A stretch of DNA of 41,220 nucleotides, from positions 3,924 to 45,143 of the forward strand of contig DJEI01000072.1 of assembly GCA_002431865.1 (NCBI GenBank). The letters run 5' to 3'. The stretch comes from Lachnospiraceae bacterium UBA5902 (GTDB lineage: Bacteria > Bacillota > Clostridia > Lachnospirales > Lachnospiraceae). The notes under the pieces were generated by a model that was not told where the DNA came from, searched no databases, and was given only the letters and a program-made list of their open reading frames with translations. Below, piece after piece: positions 1 through 7,677 of the stretch (positions are counted from its first letter, which is position 1; every line of letters begins with the position of its first letter). The position numbers and the translations under genes are program-made.

Positions 1-1
1 A

Positions 2-82
2 CAGAGCGAAAGCGATGTGGTGATACCCGAGGAAGAAAAAAGCAAGCGAGAAAACCTACAGCAAATGGGCAAAACAAAATGA
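2..82 (+). CDS. C-terminal end of an unidentified protein (partial)
   Basis: The frame beginning at base 2 is open from the window edge and stops at a TGA at 80-82. It gives a 26-residue highly charged tail (QSESDVVIPEEEKSKRENLQ...) of the kind often found at protein C-termini. The sigma-A-like promoter of pnp starts shortly downstream, so a gene ending here fits. Another frame, from base 1 to 360, is also open but runs into pnp and has no sensible start. The product cannot be identified from this fragment and the call is tentative. Confidence 0.35.
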   Translation, partial: QSESDVVIPEEEKSKRENLQQMGKTK

Positions 83-127
83 AAGAGGAAGCAAAACAAA
101 AAATCCTACATTTCCACCATTCCCATC

Positions 128-156
128 TTGAAGCAAAAGGAAATAGATGGTATAAT
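128..156 (+). promoter_or_regulatory. sigma-A-type promoter upstream of pnp
   Basis: TTGAAG (128-133) and TATAAT (151-156) are separated by exactly 17 bases. Transcription would start near 163 and leave a leader of about 190 bases before pnp. Long leaders are known on pnp mRNAs of other bacteria, where they take part in autoregulation. No specific structure could be assigned here. Confidence 0.6.
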
Positions 157-352
157 CTAAAAGATTGCATGAAGATAAAACCGAGACAACTGAAAAAATC
201 ATTTTCTGATATAAAAAAACGCAAATCACCACACGATAATTACATGAATCTGAATACTGATTATCTGTATATGTTTGCACAATACAGAAAGTGGCGTTTT
301 CAGTCGTTTCGGAGTCTGATTGCAGGAAAAAATATTTCAAGGAGAATTTATT

Positions 353-2440
353 ATGTATAAGAAGTTTGAGATGGAACTTGCCGGAAGAACCTTGCGTGTC
401 GATGTAGGCAGAGTTGCAAAGCAGGCAAACGGTGCAGCTTTGATGCACTACGGAGATACAGTTGTTCTTTCTACTGCAACTGCATCTGAGAAACCAAGAG
501 ATGGTATCGATTTCTTCCCACTTTCAGTTGAGTATGAGGAGAAGATGTACTCTGTTGGAAAGATCCCTGGAGGATTCAACAAGCGTGAGGGTAAAGCAAG
601 CGAGAACGCAATCCTTACATCCCGTGTTATCGACCGTCCGATGAGACCTTTGTTCCCAAAGGATTATAGAAATGATGTTACATTGAACAACATGGTTATG
701 TCTGTAGATCCAGAGTGTTCTCCGGAGCTTACGGCTATGCTTGGTTCAGCCATTGCAACAGCAATTTCTGATATCCCATTTGACGGTCCATGTGCAACTA
801 CACAGGTTGGCATGATCAATGGTGAGCTGATCTTCAATCCAAATTCTGCACAGAATCTGGAGTCAGAGCTGAAGCTGACTGTTGCATCTACAAGAGATAA
901 GGTTATCATGATCGAGGCTGGCGCAAACGAAGTGCCAGAGGCAAAGATGATCGAGGCTATTTATGCAGCACATGAGTTAAACCAGAAGGTAATCGCATTT
1001 ATCGATAAGATCGTAGCTGAGTGTGGTAAGCCAAAGCACTCTTATACAAGCTGCGCAGTTCCGGAAGAACTGTTTGAGGCAATCAAGGAGCTTGTTCCAC
1101 CTGCAGCAATGGAAGAGGCAGTCTTCACAGATGAGAAGCAGGTGCGTGAGGAGAATATCCGTCAGATTAAGGAGAAGCTTGAAGAGGCATTTGCAGATAA
1201 GGAAGATTGGCTGGCAGTCCTTGATGAGGCTGTTTACCAGTATCAGAAGAAGACAGTTCGTAAGATGATATTGAAGGATCATAAGCGCCCAGATGGCAGA
1301 CAGATCACACAGATCCGTCCACTGGCGGCTGAGGTTGATATCATTCCTAGAGTCCATGGTTCTGCTATGTTCACAAGAGGACAGACACAGATCTGTAACG
1401 TCGTAACACTGGCTCCACTTTCTGAGGCACAGAAGATAGATGGACTTGATACAAACGTTACATCTAAGAGATATATGCATCACTACAACTTCCCATCATA
1501 CTCTGTTGGTGAGACAAAGCCATCCAGAGGACCAGGACGTCGTGAGATTGGTCATGGTGCACTTGCTGAGCGTGCATTGCTTCCGGTTCTTCCTTCTGTA
1601 GAGGAATTTCCATATGCAATCCGTGCAGTTTCCGAGACATTTGAGTCCAATGGATCTACTTCCATGGCTTCTACCTGTGCGTCCTGTATGTCACTGATGG
1701 CTGCCGGTGTTCCAATCAAGAAGATGGTAGCAGGTATTTCCTGTGGTCTTGTAACCGGTGAGACAGATGATGATTATGTACTGCTGACAGATATTCAGGG
1801 ACTTGAAGATTTCTTCGGCGACATGGATTTCAAGGTAACAGGTACAACCGAAGGTATCACAGCAATCCAGATGGATATCAAGATTCATGGTCTGACACGT
1901 CCAATCGTAGAGGGTGCTATCGCAAGATGCCGTGAGGCAAGACTTTTTATCATGGATACATGTATGAAGTCAGCCATCGCTGCTCCAAGAGATCACGTTG
2001 GCGAGCTTGCTCCAAAGATTATCCAGACAAAGGTTGATCCAGAGAAGATCGGTGAGATCATCGGACAGAGAGGAAAGACAATTAACGCAATCATCGAGGA
2101 GACAGGCGTTAAGATCGATATCGATGATGATGGAAATGTATTTATCTGCGGTGTTGAGCAGGCAGGTATGGACAAGGCATTAAAGATCATCCGTTCTATC
2201 GTAGATCCAATCGAGGTTGGTAAGACATACGAAGGTAAGGTTGTTCGTATCATGAACTTCGGCGCGTTCGTAGAGCTGTCACCGAACAAGGATGGACTGA
2301 TCCACATCTCTAAGCTGGCAGATCACCGCGTAGAGAAGGTAGAGGATGTTGTAAATATCGGCGATGTAGTCAAGGTTAAGGTTCTTGAGGTTGACCGTAT
2401 GGGTAAGATCAGCCTGAGCCTGAAGGACGCAGAGCAGTAA
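353..2440 (+). CDS. pnp: Polyribonucleotide nucleotidyltransferase (PNPase)
   Basis: This is the phosphorolytic 3'-to-5' exoribonuclease of mRNA turnover, which releases nucleoside diphosphates and works as a cytoplasmic trimer. The 695-residue product has the usual length and layout. Two RNase PH domains lie in the N-terminal two thirds; the second carries the GDMDFKV catalytic segment. A KH domain with the GQRG loop follows at about residue 570, then an S1 domain from about 622 (GKVVRIMNFGAFVEL). The ATG at 353 is chosen over an in-frame ATG at 320 because AAGGAGAA (339-346) sits at the right distance. A promoter lies at 128-156. The next gene starts 24 bases downstream, so the two may share a transcript. 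Confidence 0.97.
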   Translation: MYKKFEMELAGRTLRVDVGRVAKQANGAALMHYGDTVVLSTATASEKPRDGIDFFPLSVEYEEKMYSVGKIPGGFNKREGKASENAILTSRVIDRPMRPLFPKDYRNDVTLNNMVMSVDPECSPELTAMLGSAIATAISDIPFDGPCATTQVGMINGELIFNPNSAQNLESELKLTVASTRDKVIMIEAGANEVPEAKMIEAIYAAHELNQKVIAFIDKIVAECGKPKHSYTSCAVPEELFEAIKELVPPAAMEEAVFTDEKQVREENIRQIKEKLEEAFADKEDWLAVLDEAVYQYQKKTVRKMILKDHKRPDGRQITQIRPLAAEVDIIPRVHGSAMFTRGQTQICNVVTLAPLSEAQKIDGLDTNVTSKRYMHHYNFPSYSVGETKPSRGPGRREIGHGALAERALLPVLPSVEEFPYAIRAVSETFESNGSTSMASTCASCMSLMAAGVPIKKMVAGISCGLVTGETDDDYVLLTDIQGLEDFFGDMDFKVTGTTEGITAIQMDIKIHGLTRPIVEGAIARCREARLFIMDTCMKSAIAAPRDHVGELAPKIIQTKVDPEKIGEIIGQRGKTINAIIEETGVKIDIDDDGNVFICGVEQAGMDKALKIIRSIVDPIEVGKTYEGKVVRIMNFGAFVELSPNKDGLIHISKLADHRVEKVEDVVNIGDVVKVKVLEVDRMGKISLSLKDAEQ

Positions 2441-2464
2441 AACTATAAATTAGGAGGGTACCTC

Positions 2465-4867
2465 ATGAGATACGGATACTTTGATGAGGCAAATAAGGAA
2501 TATGTGATTGACAGACCGGATACACCGGCACCTTGGGCGAACTACCTTGGTTCTCCGGAATACGGCGCAATCATTTCCAATAATGCCGGTGGATACAGCT
2601 TTGTAAAGTCTGGTGCAAACGGAAGAATTCTTCGGTATATCTTCAACAGCTTTGACCAGCCGGGCAGATATATTTATCTGCGTGACAATGACAGCAATGA
2701 TTACTGGTCAGCTTCATGGCAGCCAGTTGGAAAAGATTTAGAAAGCTACAAGAGTGAGTGTCACCACGGTACAGGCTATACGTATATGAATGCAGAATAT
2801 GCAGGCATCAAGAGTTCTGTGCTTTACTATGTACCACTTGATAAGACACATGAGGTATGGAAGCTGAAGGTTACGAACGATTCTGAAAAGACTCGTAACC
2901 TGTCAGTCTTTGGTTACTGTGAATTTACAAATGATAACAACTATGAGCAGGATCAGGTCAATCTGCAGTATACGCTCTTTATCACAAGAACATATTTCAT
3001 GGGAAACCGCATCAAGCAGGTAATCAATGAGAATGTCAATAAGGGTGCAGCAATCAACGGAAGTGTTGCGTTTACAAGATTCTTTGGCCTGGCTGGCGCA
3101 GAGGTTGCAAGCTACGCAGGAGATAAGGAAGCATTCCTTGGCAGATATCATGGCTATGGCAATCCAGTCGGTGTAGAAAACGGCGATTGCGGAAACTGCC
3201 TGAATTATAATGGCAATGCCTGTGGCGCTTTGGAGACAAAGATCACACTGGCACCGGGTGAGAGCAAAGAAATTGCCTTCGTACTCGGTATGAAAGATGA
3301 TGCTGAGACAGAGGCAGTGATGAACAGTTATTCAGATGTGCATGCACAGAGTGAAGCAGAGCTTGCACAACTGAAGGAATACTGGCATGGTAAGCTCTCT
3401 CATTTCCAGGTAAAGACACCAAGCGAGTCATTCAATGCGATGATCAATACATGGAATGCATATCAGTGCTTCATGACATTTATCTGGTCAAGAGCCGCAT
3501 CGTTCTCTTACTGCGGTCTTAGAAATGGATATGGATACCGTGATACGGTACAGGATATTCAGGGCGTGATTCACTTAGCACCGGAGATGGCGTTAGATAA
3601 GATCCGTTTCATGTTGTCTGCACAGGTAGACAATGGCGGTGGACTTCCGCTTGTAAAGTTTGATCATAATGCAGGTCATGAGGATACACCGGATGATGAG
3701 TCTTATGTACGCGTAACCGGACATCCGGCATACCGTGCAGATGATGCATTGTGGTTGTTCCCAACAGTTTATAAGTATATTGCAGAGTCTGGAAATACAG
3801 ACTTTATCGATGAGGTAATCCTGTTCGCAAATGGCGGAGAGGGTACGGTATATGAGCATTTGAAGCGTGCGATTGATTTCTCTATGAATCACCTTGGAAA
3901 CAATCGTATGCCGGCAGGTCTGCATGCAGACTGGAATGACTGTTTGCGTCTTGGCAAGCGGGGTGAGTCAACATTTGTTGCAATGCAGCTTTACTATGCG
4001 ATGAGTGTACTCCGTATCTTCGCAGAGCAGAAAAATGATACAGAATATATCGCATATCTGGATAAGATCCAGAAGGAACTTGGCGATATCATCCAGACAA
4101 AGTGCTGGGAGGATGATCGTTACATCCGTGGATACAAGGAAGACGGCATGATTATCGGTTCCAAGCATGATCCAGAAGCAAACATGTGGTTAAATCCACA
4201 GTCGTGGGCAGTTATCAGTGGTCTTGCTACAAAGGAACAGGCAGAAAAGGCACTGGAGTCTGTACATAGAGAATTGAATACACCATATGGTGTACGTCTG
4301 ATGGCACCATCGTATGTGGATCATGCGTTTGAGGGAGCGTTGATGCTTCTGTTCAATCCATCGACAAAGGAAAATGGTGGTATCTTCTCACAGCCACAGG
4401 GCTGGATTATTCTGGCAGAATCCCTGATGGGACATGGAAACCGTGCATTTGAGTATTTCACAGAGAGCTCACCGGCATCTATGAATGACAAGGCAGAGAT
4501 CAGAAAGCTGGAGCCATATTGCCATGGACAGTTTACAGAGAGCTCTGACAGCCCGTTCGAGGGTAGAGCACATGTACACTGGCTGACCGGTACAGCATCG
4601 ACGGTTATGGTTGGATGTGTCGAGGGTATCCTTGGTATGAGACCAGATTTCAATGGACTTCGTATTGCACCATCGGTTCCATCTGACTGGAAGGAATTTG
4701 AGATTAACAAGGACTTCCGTGGAAAGAAGCTTCATATCGTTGTGAAGAATCCGGATGGCGCCGAGAGCGGCTACAAGAGTCTTGTCGTAAATGGCAAGGA
4801 AATGAGCGATAATTACATTGCAGCAAGCGAGTTGGCTGATGTGAATGAGATTGTTCTGACAATGTAA
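2465..4867 (+). CDS. GH94 disaccharide phosphorylase (cellobiose/chitobiose phosphorylase type)
   Basis: The 800-residue protein matches the full length of the GH94 phosphorylases, which split beta-linked disaccharides with phosphate into a sugar 1-phosphate and a free sugar, saving ATP. Family marks include the start (YGYFDEANKEYVI), NAGGYSF, GYRDTVQDIQG, the ADWNDCLRLG segment with the general-acid Asp near residue 489, and HWLTGTAS near the phosphate site. There is no signal peptide, so it acts in the cytoplasm on imported sugar. The N-terminus (RPDTPAPWANYLG, YIYLRDNDSNDYWSASWQP) resembles chitobiose phosphorylases as much as cellobiose phosphorylases, and the substrate cannot be fixed from sequence. 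AGGAGG lies at 2453-2458. No transporter or other sugar gene is adjacent, which is unusual. A terminator follows. Confidence 0.9.
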   Translation: MRYGYFDEANKEYVIDRPDTPAPWANYLGSPEYGAIISNNAGGYSFVKSGANGRILRYIFNSFDQPGRYIYLRDNDSNDYWSASWQPVGKDLESYKSECHHGTGYTYMNAEYAGIKSSVLYYVPLDKTHEVWKLKVTNDSEKTRNLSVFGYCEFTNDNNYEQDQVNLQYTLFITRTYFMGNRIKQVINENVNKGAAINGSVAFTRFFGLAGAEVASYAGDKEAFLGRYHGYGNPVGVENGDCGNCLNYNGNACGALETKITLAPGESKEIAFVLGMKDDAETEAVMNSYSDVHAQSEAELAQLKEYWHGKLSHFQVKTPSESFNAMINTWNAYQCFMTFIWSRAASFSYCGLRNGYGYRDTVQDIQGVIHLAPEMALDKIRFMLSAQVDNGGGLPLVKFDHNAGHEDTPDDESYVRVTGHPAYRADDALWLFPTVYKYIAESGNTDFIDEVILFANGGEGTVYEHLKRAIDFSMNHLGNNRMPAGLHADWNDCLRLGKRGESTFVAMQLYYAMSVLRIFAEQKNDTEYIAYLDKIQKELGDIIQTKCWEDDRYIRGYKEDGMIIGSKHDPEANMWLNPQSWAVISGLATKEQAEKALESVHRELNTPYGVRLMAPSYVDHAFEGALMLLFNPSTKENGGIFSQPQGWIILAESLMGHGNRAFEYFTESSPASMNDKAEIRKLEPYCHGQFTESSDSPFEGRAHVHWLTGTASTVMVGCVEGILGMRPDFNGLRIAPSVPSDWKEFEINKDFRGKKLHIVVKNPDGAESGYKSLVVNGKEMSDNYIAASELADVNEIVLTM

Positions 4868-4891
4868 TTGCAGGCAAGAAAATAGAAACAA

Positions 4892-4931
4892 AAATAAATG
4901 GTGAAGTTAAAAACTTCACCATTTATTTTTT
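4892..4931. terminator. Bidirectional rho-independent terminator
   Basis: A perfect 17-bp stem (4892-4908 with 4912-4928) closes a 3-base loop. A T run follows on the + strand (4925-4931) and an A run precedes it (4888-4895), which reads as T on the - strand. It lies between the convergent GH94 and pyrophosphatase genes and can serve both. Confidence 0.9.
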
Positions 4932-4958
4932 GTAAAAGTCTATAAAAGCTTATAAAAC

Positions 4959-6617
4959 CTACATATTATTCGCGGCACTCACGATCATTGGCAAAATCTG
5001 CTTCTTTCTGGATACGACGCCAGGCAGATTGATGCTGCCACCGGATACTTCGTCAAGCTTGAATGCTTTTTCCAGAAGTTCTTCGGAGTTCTTACCGTAG
5101 TATAAAAGCTCGGTGCTTTCTTTGAAGATGTTTGTCAGCATGAAGAACAGCATATCGGCTTCACTCTGATTGTAGATGCTTTCCATGTATTTGAGGATAC
5201 GTGGCTTGACGGCATCTAACATCGTGGAGTTAAATGCGGTAATCTGTCCGATGCCGAATTTTAAGTTCTCAGAAGAGAACACCTTGTAATCCTGATGAAA
5301 GATCTCTTCGTCTGTCTCGTTCATCAATTTGCTTCCGGCGTTGAACATGGCGATCGCATACGCTTCGATATCAATGTTCGCAAGCTTTGCAAGCTTCCGG
5401 CAGGTATGCTCATCCATTTGCGTACAGGTCGGAGAGCGGAACATCAAAGTATCAGAGATAATCGCAGAGCATAACAGTCCGGCAATCTGCTTTGGAATCT
5501 CAATATGGCTTTCTTCGAACATCTGGTAGATGATCGTTGCGGTACAGCCAAGTGGCTGGTTGCGGAAATAAACCGGATTCATTGTCTGCAAGCCACCCAG
5601 TCTGTGATGATCGATGATTTCAAGAAGCTGGACTTCTTCGATACCATCGACTGCCTGTGCATGCTCATTGTGGTCAACTAAGATGACTTTCTTCGGGTTT
5701 GCATTCAAATAATTTCGCTGGGAGATCAGTCCCACGTATTTTCCATATTCATTCAGGACAGGATAGTACTGGTGGCGTTTGCCCGCCATCACTGGACGGA
5801 TATCCCGGATATAGTCCTCAGTTGAGAAGGTAATCAGATTATCCTTCTTCATGAAGTAACGGATCGGGATACTCTGGTTGATCAGACGCGCCGCTGTATA
5901 AGTATCATATGGGGTACGGATGATCGAACAGTTGTGATCTTCGGCAAGCTTTGTGATTGTCTTTGACACGACTGCACCGTCACAGATGATGATGCACTGT
6001 GCATCCATTTCGATTGCACAAAGCTGTGATTCGTAGCGGTTACCGAGGATGACGATATCTCCTTGTTCAATGTAGTTTTCCATCATGTCCGGGTTGGCGG
6101 CGGAGATCAGCACCTTTCCGGTATGCACATAATCTTTCTCATCCCCGACGATCAGATCGGCAGAGAGGGTATTGATAATATTTTTGTACGGTGTGTGTGC
6201 GGACGCAATGACACGGTTGTCGTAGACTTCCATATAGGTCATTGCGATGTCACGCACGGTGATCAGTCCGACTAAATTGCCGTTTTCGTTGACGGATGGA
6301 AGTGTTGTTGCACCGGATTCACTTAAGATTTCCCATGCATTTTTAATGGAAATCTCTCCGTCAACGCCATCGATATGGCGGTATTCCACGTCTTTTACCT
6401 GTGTGGAGACATTTTCCATATATTCCGGCACAGCCGCGGAAAATGCATTTAATACATATTTGGTTTCAGCGTTTATCTCGCCAGCGCGCATCGGGACATA
6501 ATCATCTCCGGTAATCTGCCGCTTCAGATAAGCATAGCAAATGGAAGAACAGATGGAGTCCGTATCCGGATTTTTATGTCCGATGACATATACTTTGTCT
6601 TTGCTTTGTGTTTCCAT
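4959..6617 (-). CDS. Manganese-dependent (family II) inorganic pyrophosphatase with CBS-DRTGG regulatory insert
   Basis: The enzyme hydrolyses pyrophosphate to phosphate, pulling biosynthetic reactions forward. The 552-residue product has the DHH-family layout: GHKNPDTDSICSS at the N-terminus, DHNEHAQ and IDHHRLGG in the middle, and a DHHA2 domain ending in SRKKQ. Between the first two DHH motifs lies an insert of about 250 residues: a CBS motif (about 70-120), a DRTGG-like domain, then a second CBS motif (about 250-300). In characterised clostridial CBS-pyrophosphatases this insert binds adenine nucleotides, so activity here probably responds to energy charge; that part is inferred. The ATG at 6615-6617 has GGAGG eight bases upstream, and a consensus-like promoter lies at 6671-6699. 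It is the only clear - strand gene in the window. Confidence 0.93.
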   Translation of the reverse strand: METQSKDKVYVIGHKNPDTDSICSSICYAYLKRQITGDDYVPMRAGEINAETKYVLNAFSAAVPEYMENVSTQVKDVEYRHIDGVDGEISIKNAWEILSESGATTLPSVNENGNLVGLITVRDIAMTYMEVYDNRVIASAHTPYKNIINTLSADLIVGDEKDYVHTGKVLISAANPDMMENYIEQGDIVILGNRYESQLCAIEMDAQCIIICDGAVVSKTITKLAEDHNCSIIRTPYDTYTAARLINQSIPIRYFMKKDNLITFSTEDYIRDIRPVMAGKRHQYYPVLNEYGKYVGLISQRNYLNANPKKVILVDHNEHAQAVDGIEEVQLLEIIDHHRLGGLQTMNPVYFRNQPLGCTATIIYQMFEESHIEIPKQIAGLLCSAIISDTLMFRSPTCTQMDEHTCRKLAKLANIDIEAYAIAMFNAGSKLMNETDEEIFHQDYKVFSSENLKFGIGQITAFNSTMLDAVKPRILKYMESIYNQSEADMLFFMLTNIFKESTELLYYGKNSEELLEKAFKLDEVSGGSINLPGVVSRKKQILPMIVSAANNM

Positions 6618-6670
6618 TCATCATACCTCCGTAATTTATAGAAAAAATAAATAAGCTGCTTTGCGTTGCT

Positions 6671-6699
6671 ATTATAGTTTCCGCATTTATAAAAGTCAA
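6671..6699 (-). promoter_or_regulatory. sigma-A-type promoter for the pyrophosphatase gene
   Basis: Read on the - strand, TTGACT (complement of 6694-6699) and TATAAT (complement of 6671-6676) are 17 bases apart, an almost perfect consensus. It directs transcription into the gene starting at 6617. Confidence 0.75.
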
Positions 6700-6752
6700 A
6701 CAAAATGTACATAATATCTGTGAGAAAATTTTGTGAACGGAGGTAGGAAACA

Positions 6753-7529
6753 TTGGAGAGACAGAGAGAAACAGTGAAGGATCAGGCGTTTCATATGGAT
6801 AGCCGTCAGAAGCAGGAAGGAAGCGGGATGGACAACCAACAAAAGCAGGGGAGTCTGATCACCGACTACGGACAGATTACTTTGTCGAAAAACCGGTATC
6901 ATCACCGGATTCATCTGTTAAATATTATAGGAGAAATCGAGGGACATGAGAATCTCGGTTCGTCCTCAAAGACAAGCAAATATGAGCATATCCTGCCACA
7001 GCTTGCTGCTGTGGAGGATGATGAAGGCATCGATGGATTGATGGTATTATTGAACACCGTGGGTGGTGACGTCGAGGCAGGACTCGCTATTGCAGAAATG
7101 ATTGCATCCTTAAGCAAGCCGAAGGTATGCCTTGTGCTTGGCGGTGGGCATTCGATCGGGGTGCCGCTGGCAGTATCCGGTGATGTGACGTTTATCGTGC
7201 CGTCGGCAACGATGGTCGTGCATCCGATCCGGATGAACGGCACGGTGCTCGGCGTGACACAGAACTATGAATATATTGAGCGGATGCAGGACCGGATCAT
7301 TGAATTTACGTCGAATCATTGCTCCATCAAGGAAGGAGAGCTGCGTGAAATCATGTTCAACACGAAAGAGCTGACGAAAGACATTGGGTCGGTGTTAGTT
7401 GGCAGACAGGCGGTCGAGGTAGGAATCATCGACCGGATGGGCGGTATCCATACCGCAATGAATTGTTTATATGACTTGATAAATGCAAAGAAAAATAGTA
7501 AAATAGAGCAGTATGAGCATTTAAACTGA
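6753..7529 (+). CDS. tepA: ClpP-like serine protease (TepA/YmfB family)
   Basis: This 258-residue protein belongs to the ClpP/crotonase-fold peptidases related to Bacillus TepA. The ClpP-type triad is visible: Ser134 in GGHSIGVP, His157 in MVVHPIR and probably Asp210 in LTKDIGS, with spacing close to that of ClpP. The glycine-rich strand NTVGGDVEAGLAIAE corresponds to the ClpP oxyanion region. No signal peptide is seen. The start is TTG at 6753, supported by GGAGGT at 6739-6744, eight bases upstream; an in-frame ATG at 6828 is the alternative. The neighbour is the ftsK/spoIIIE gene, as in Bacillus (tepA-ylzJ-spoIIIE), which supports the assignment. The substrate is unknown. Confidence 0.88.
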   Translation: MERQRETVKDQAFHMDSRQKQEGSGMDNQQKQGSLITDYGQITLSKNRYHHRIHLLNIIGEIEGHENLGSSSKTSKYEHILPQLAAVEDDEGIDGLMVLLNTVGGDVEAGLAIAEMIASLSKPKVCLVLGGGHSIGVPLAVSGDVTFIVPSATMVVHPIRMNGTVLGVTQNYEYIERMQDRIIEFTSNHCSIKEGELREIMFNTKELTKDIGSVLVGRQAVEVGIIDRMGGIHTAMNCLYDLINAKKNSKIEQYEHLN

Positions 7530-7539
7530 CATAAATATA

Positions 7540-7585
7540 CCCGTATGGCGGTTTGGCGTAACGTAATTATAAATCGTCGTACGGG
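7540..7585 (+). promoter_or_regulatory. Stem-loop in the tepA-ftsK gap
   Basis: CCCGTATGGCG (7540-7550) pairs with CGTCGTACGGG (7575-7585) over 11 positions without a bulge, using two G-U pairs, and encloses a 24-base loop. No T run follows, so it is not a standard terminator. It may affect mRNA processing or translation of the downstream translocase gene; the function is unknown. Confidence 0.45.
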
Positions 7586-7677
7586 AATAATTGATGAATG
7601 GCTAAGAAAAATAAGACATATTATGATGTATGGAATGAACGCTCAGAGAATGAGGGAAAAGAGAAGGAGTGCAAACC

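Noticed and set aside
1..360. Open reading frame covering the first 360 bases
   Set aside because: It has no convincing start or binding site, encodes a Lys/Tyr-rich odd composition, contains the pnp promoter and overlaps the pnp start.
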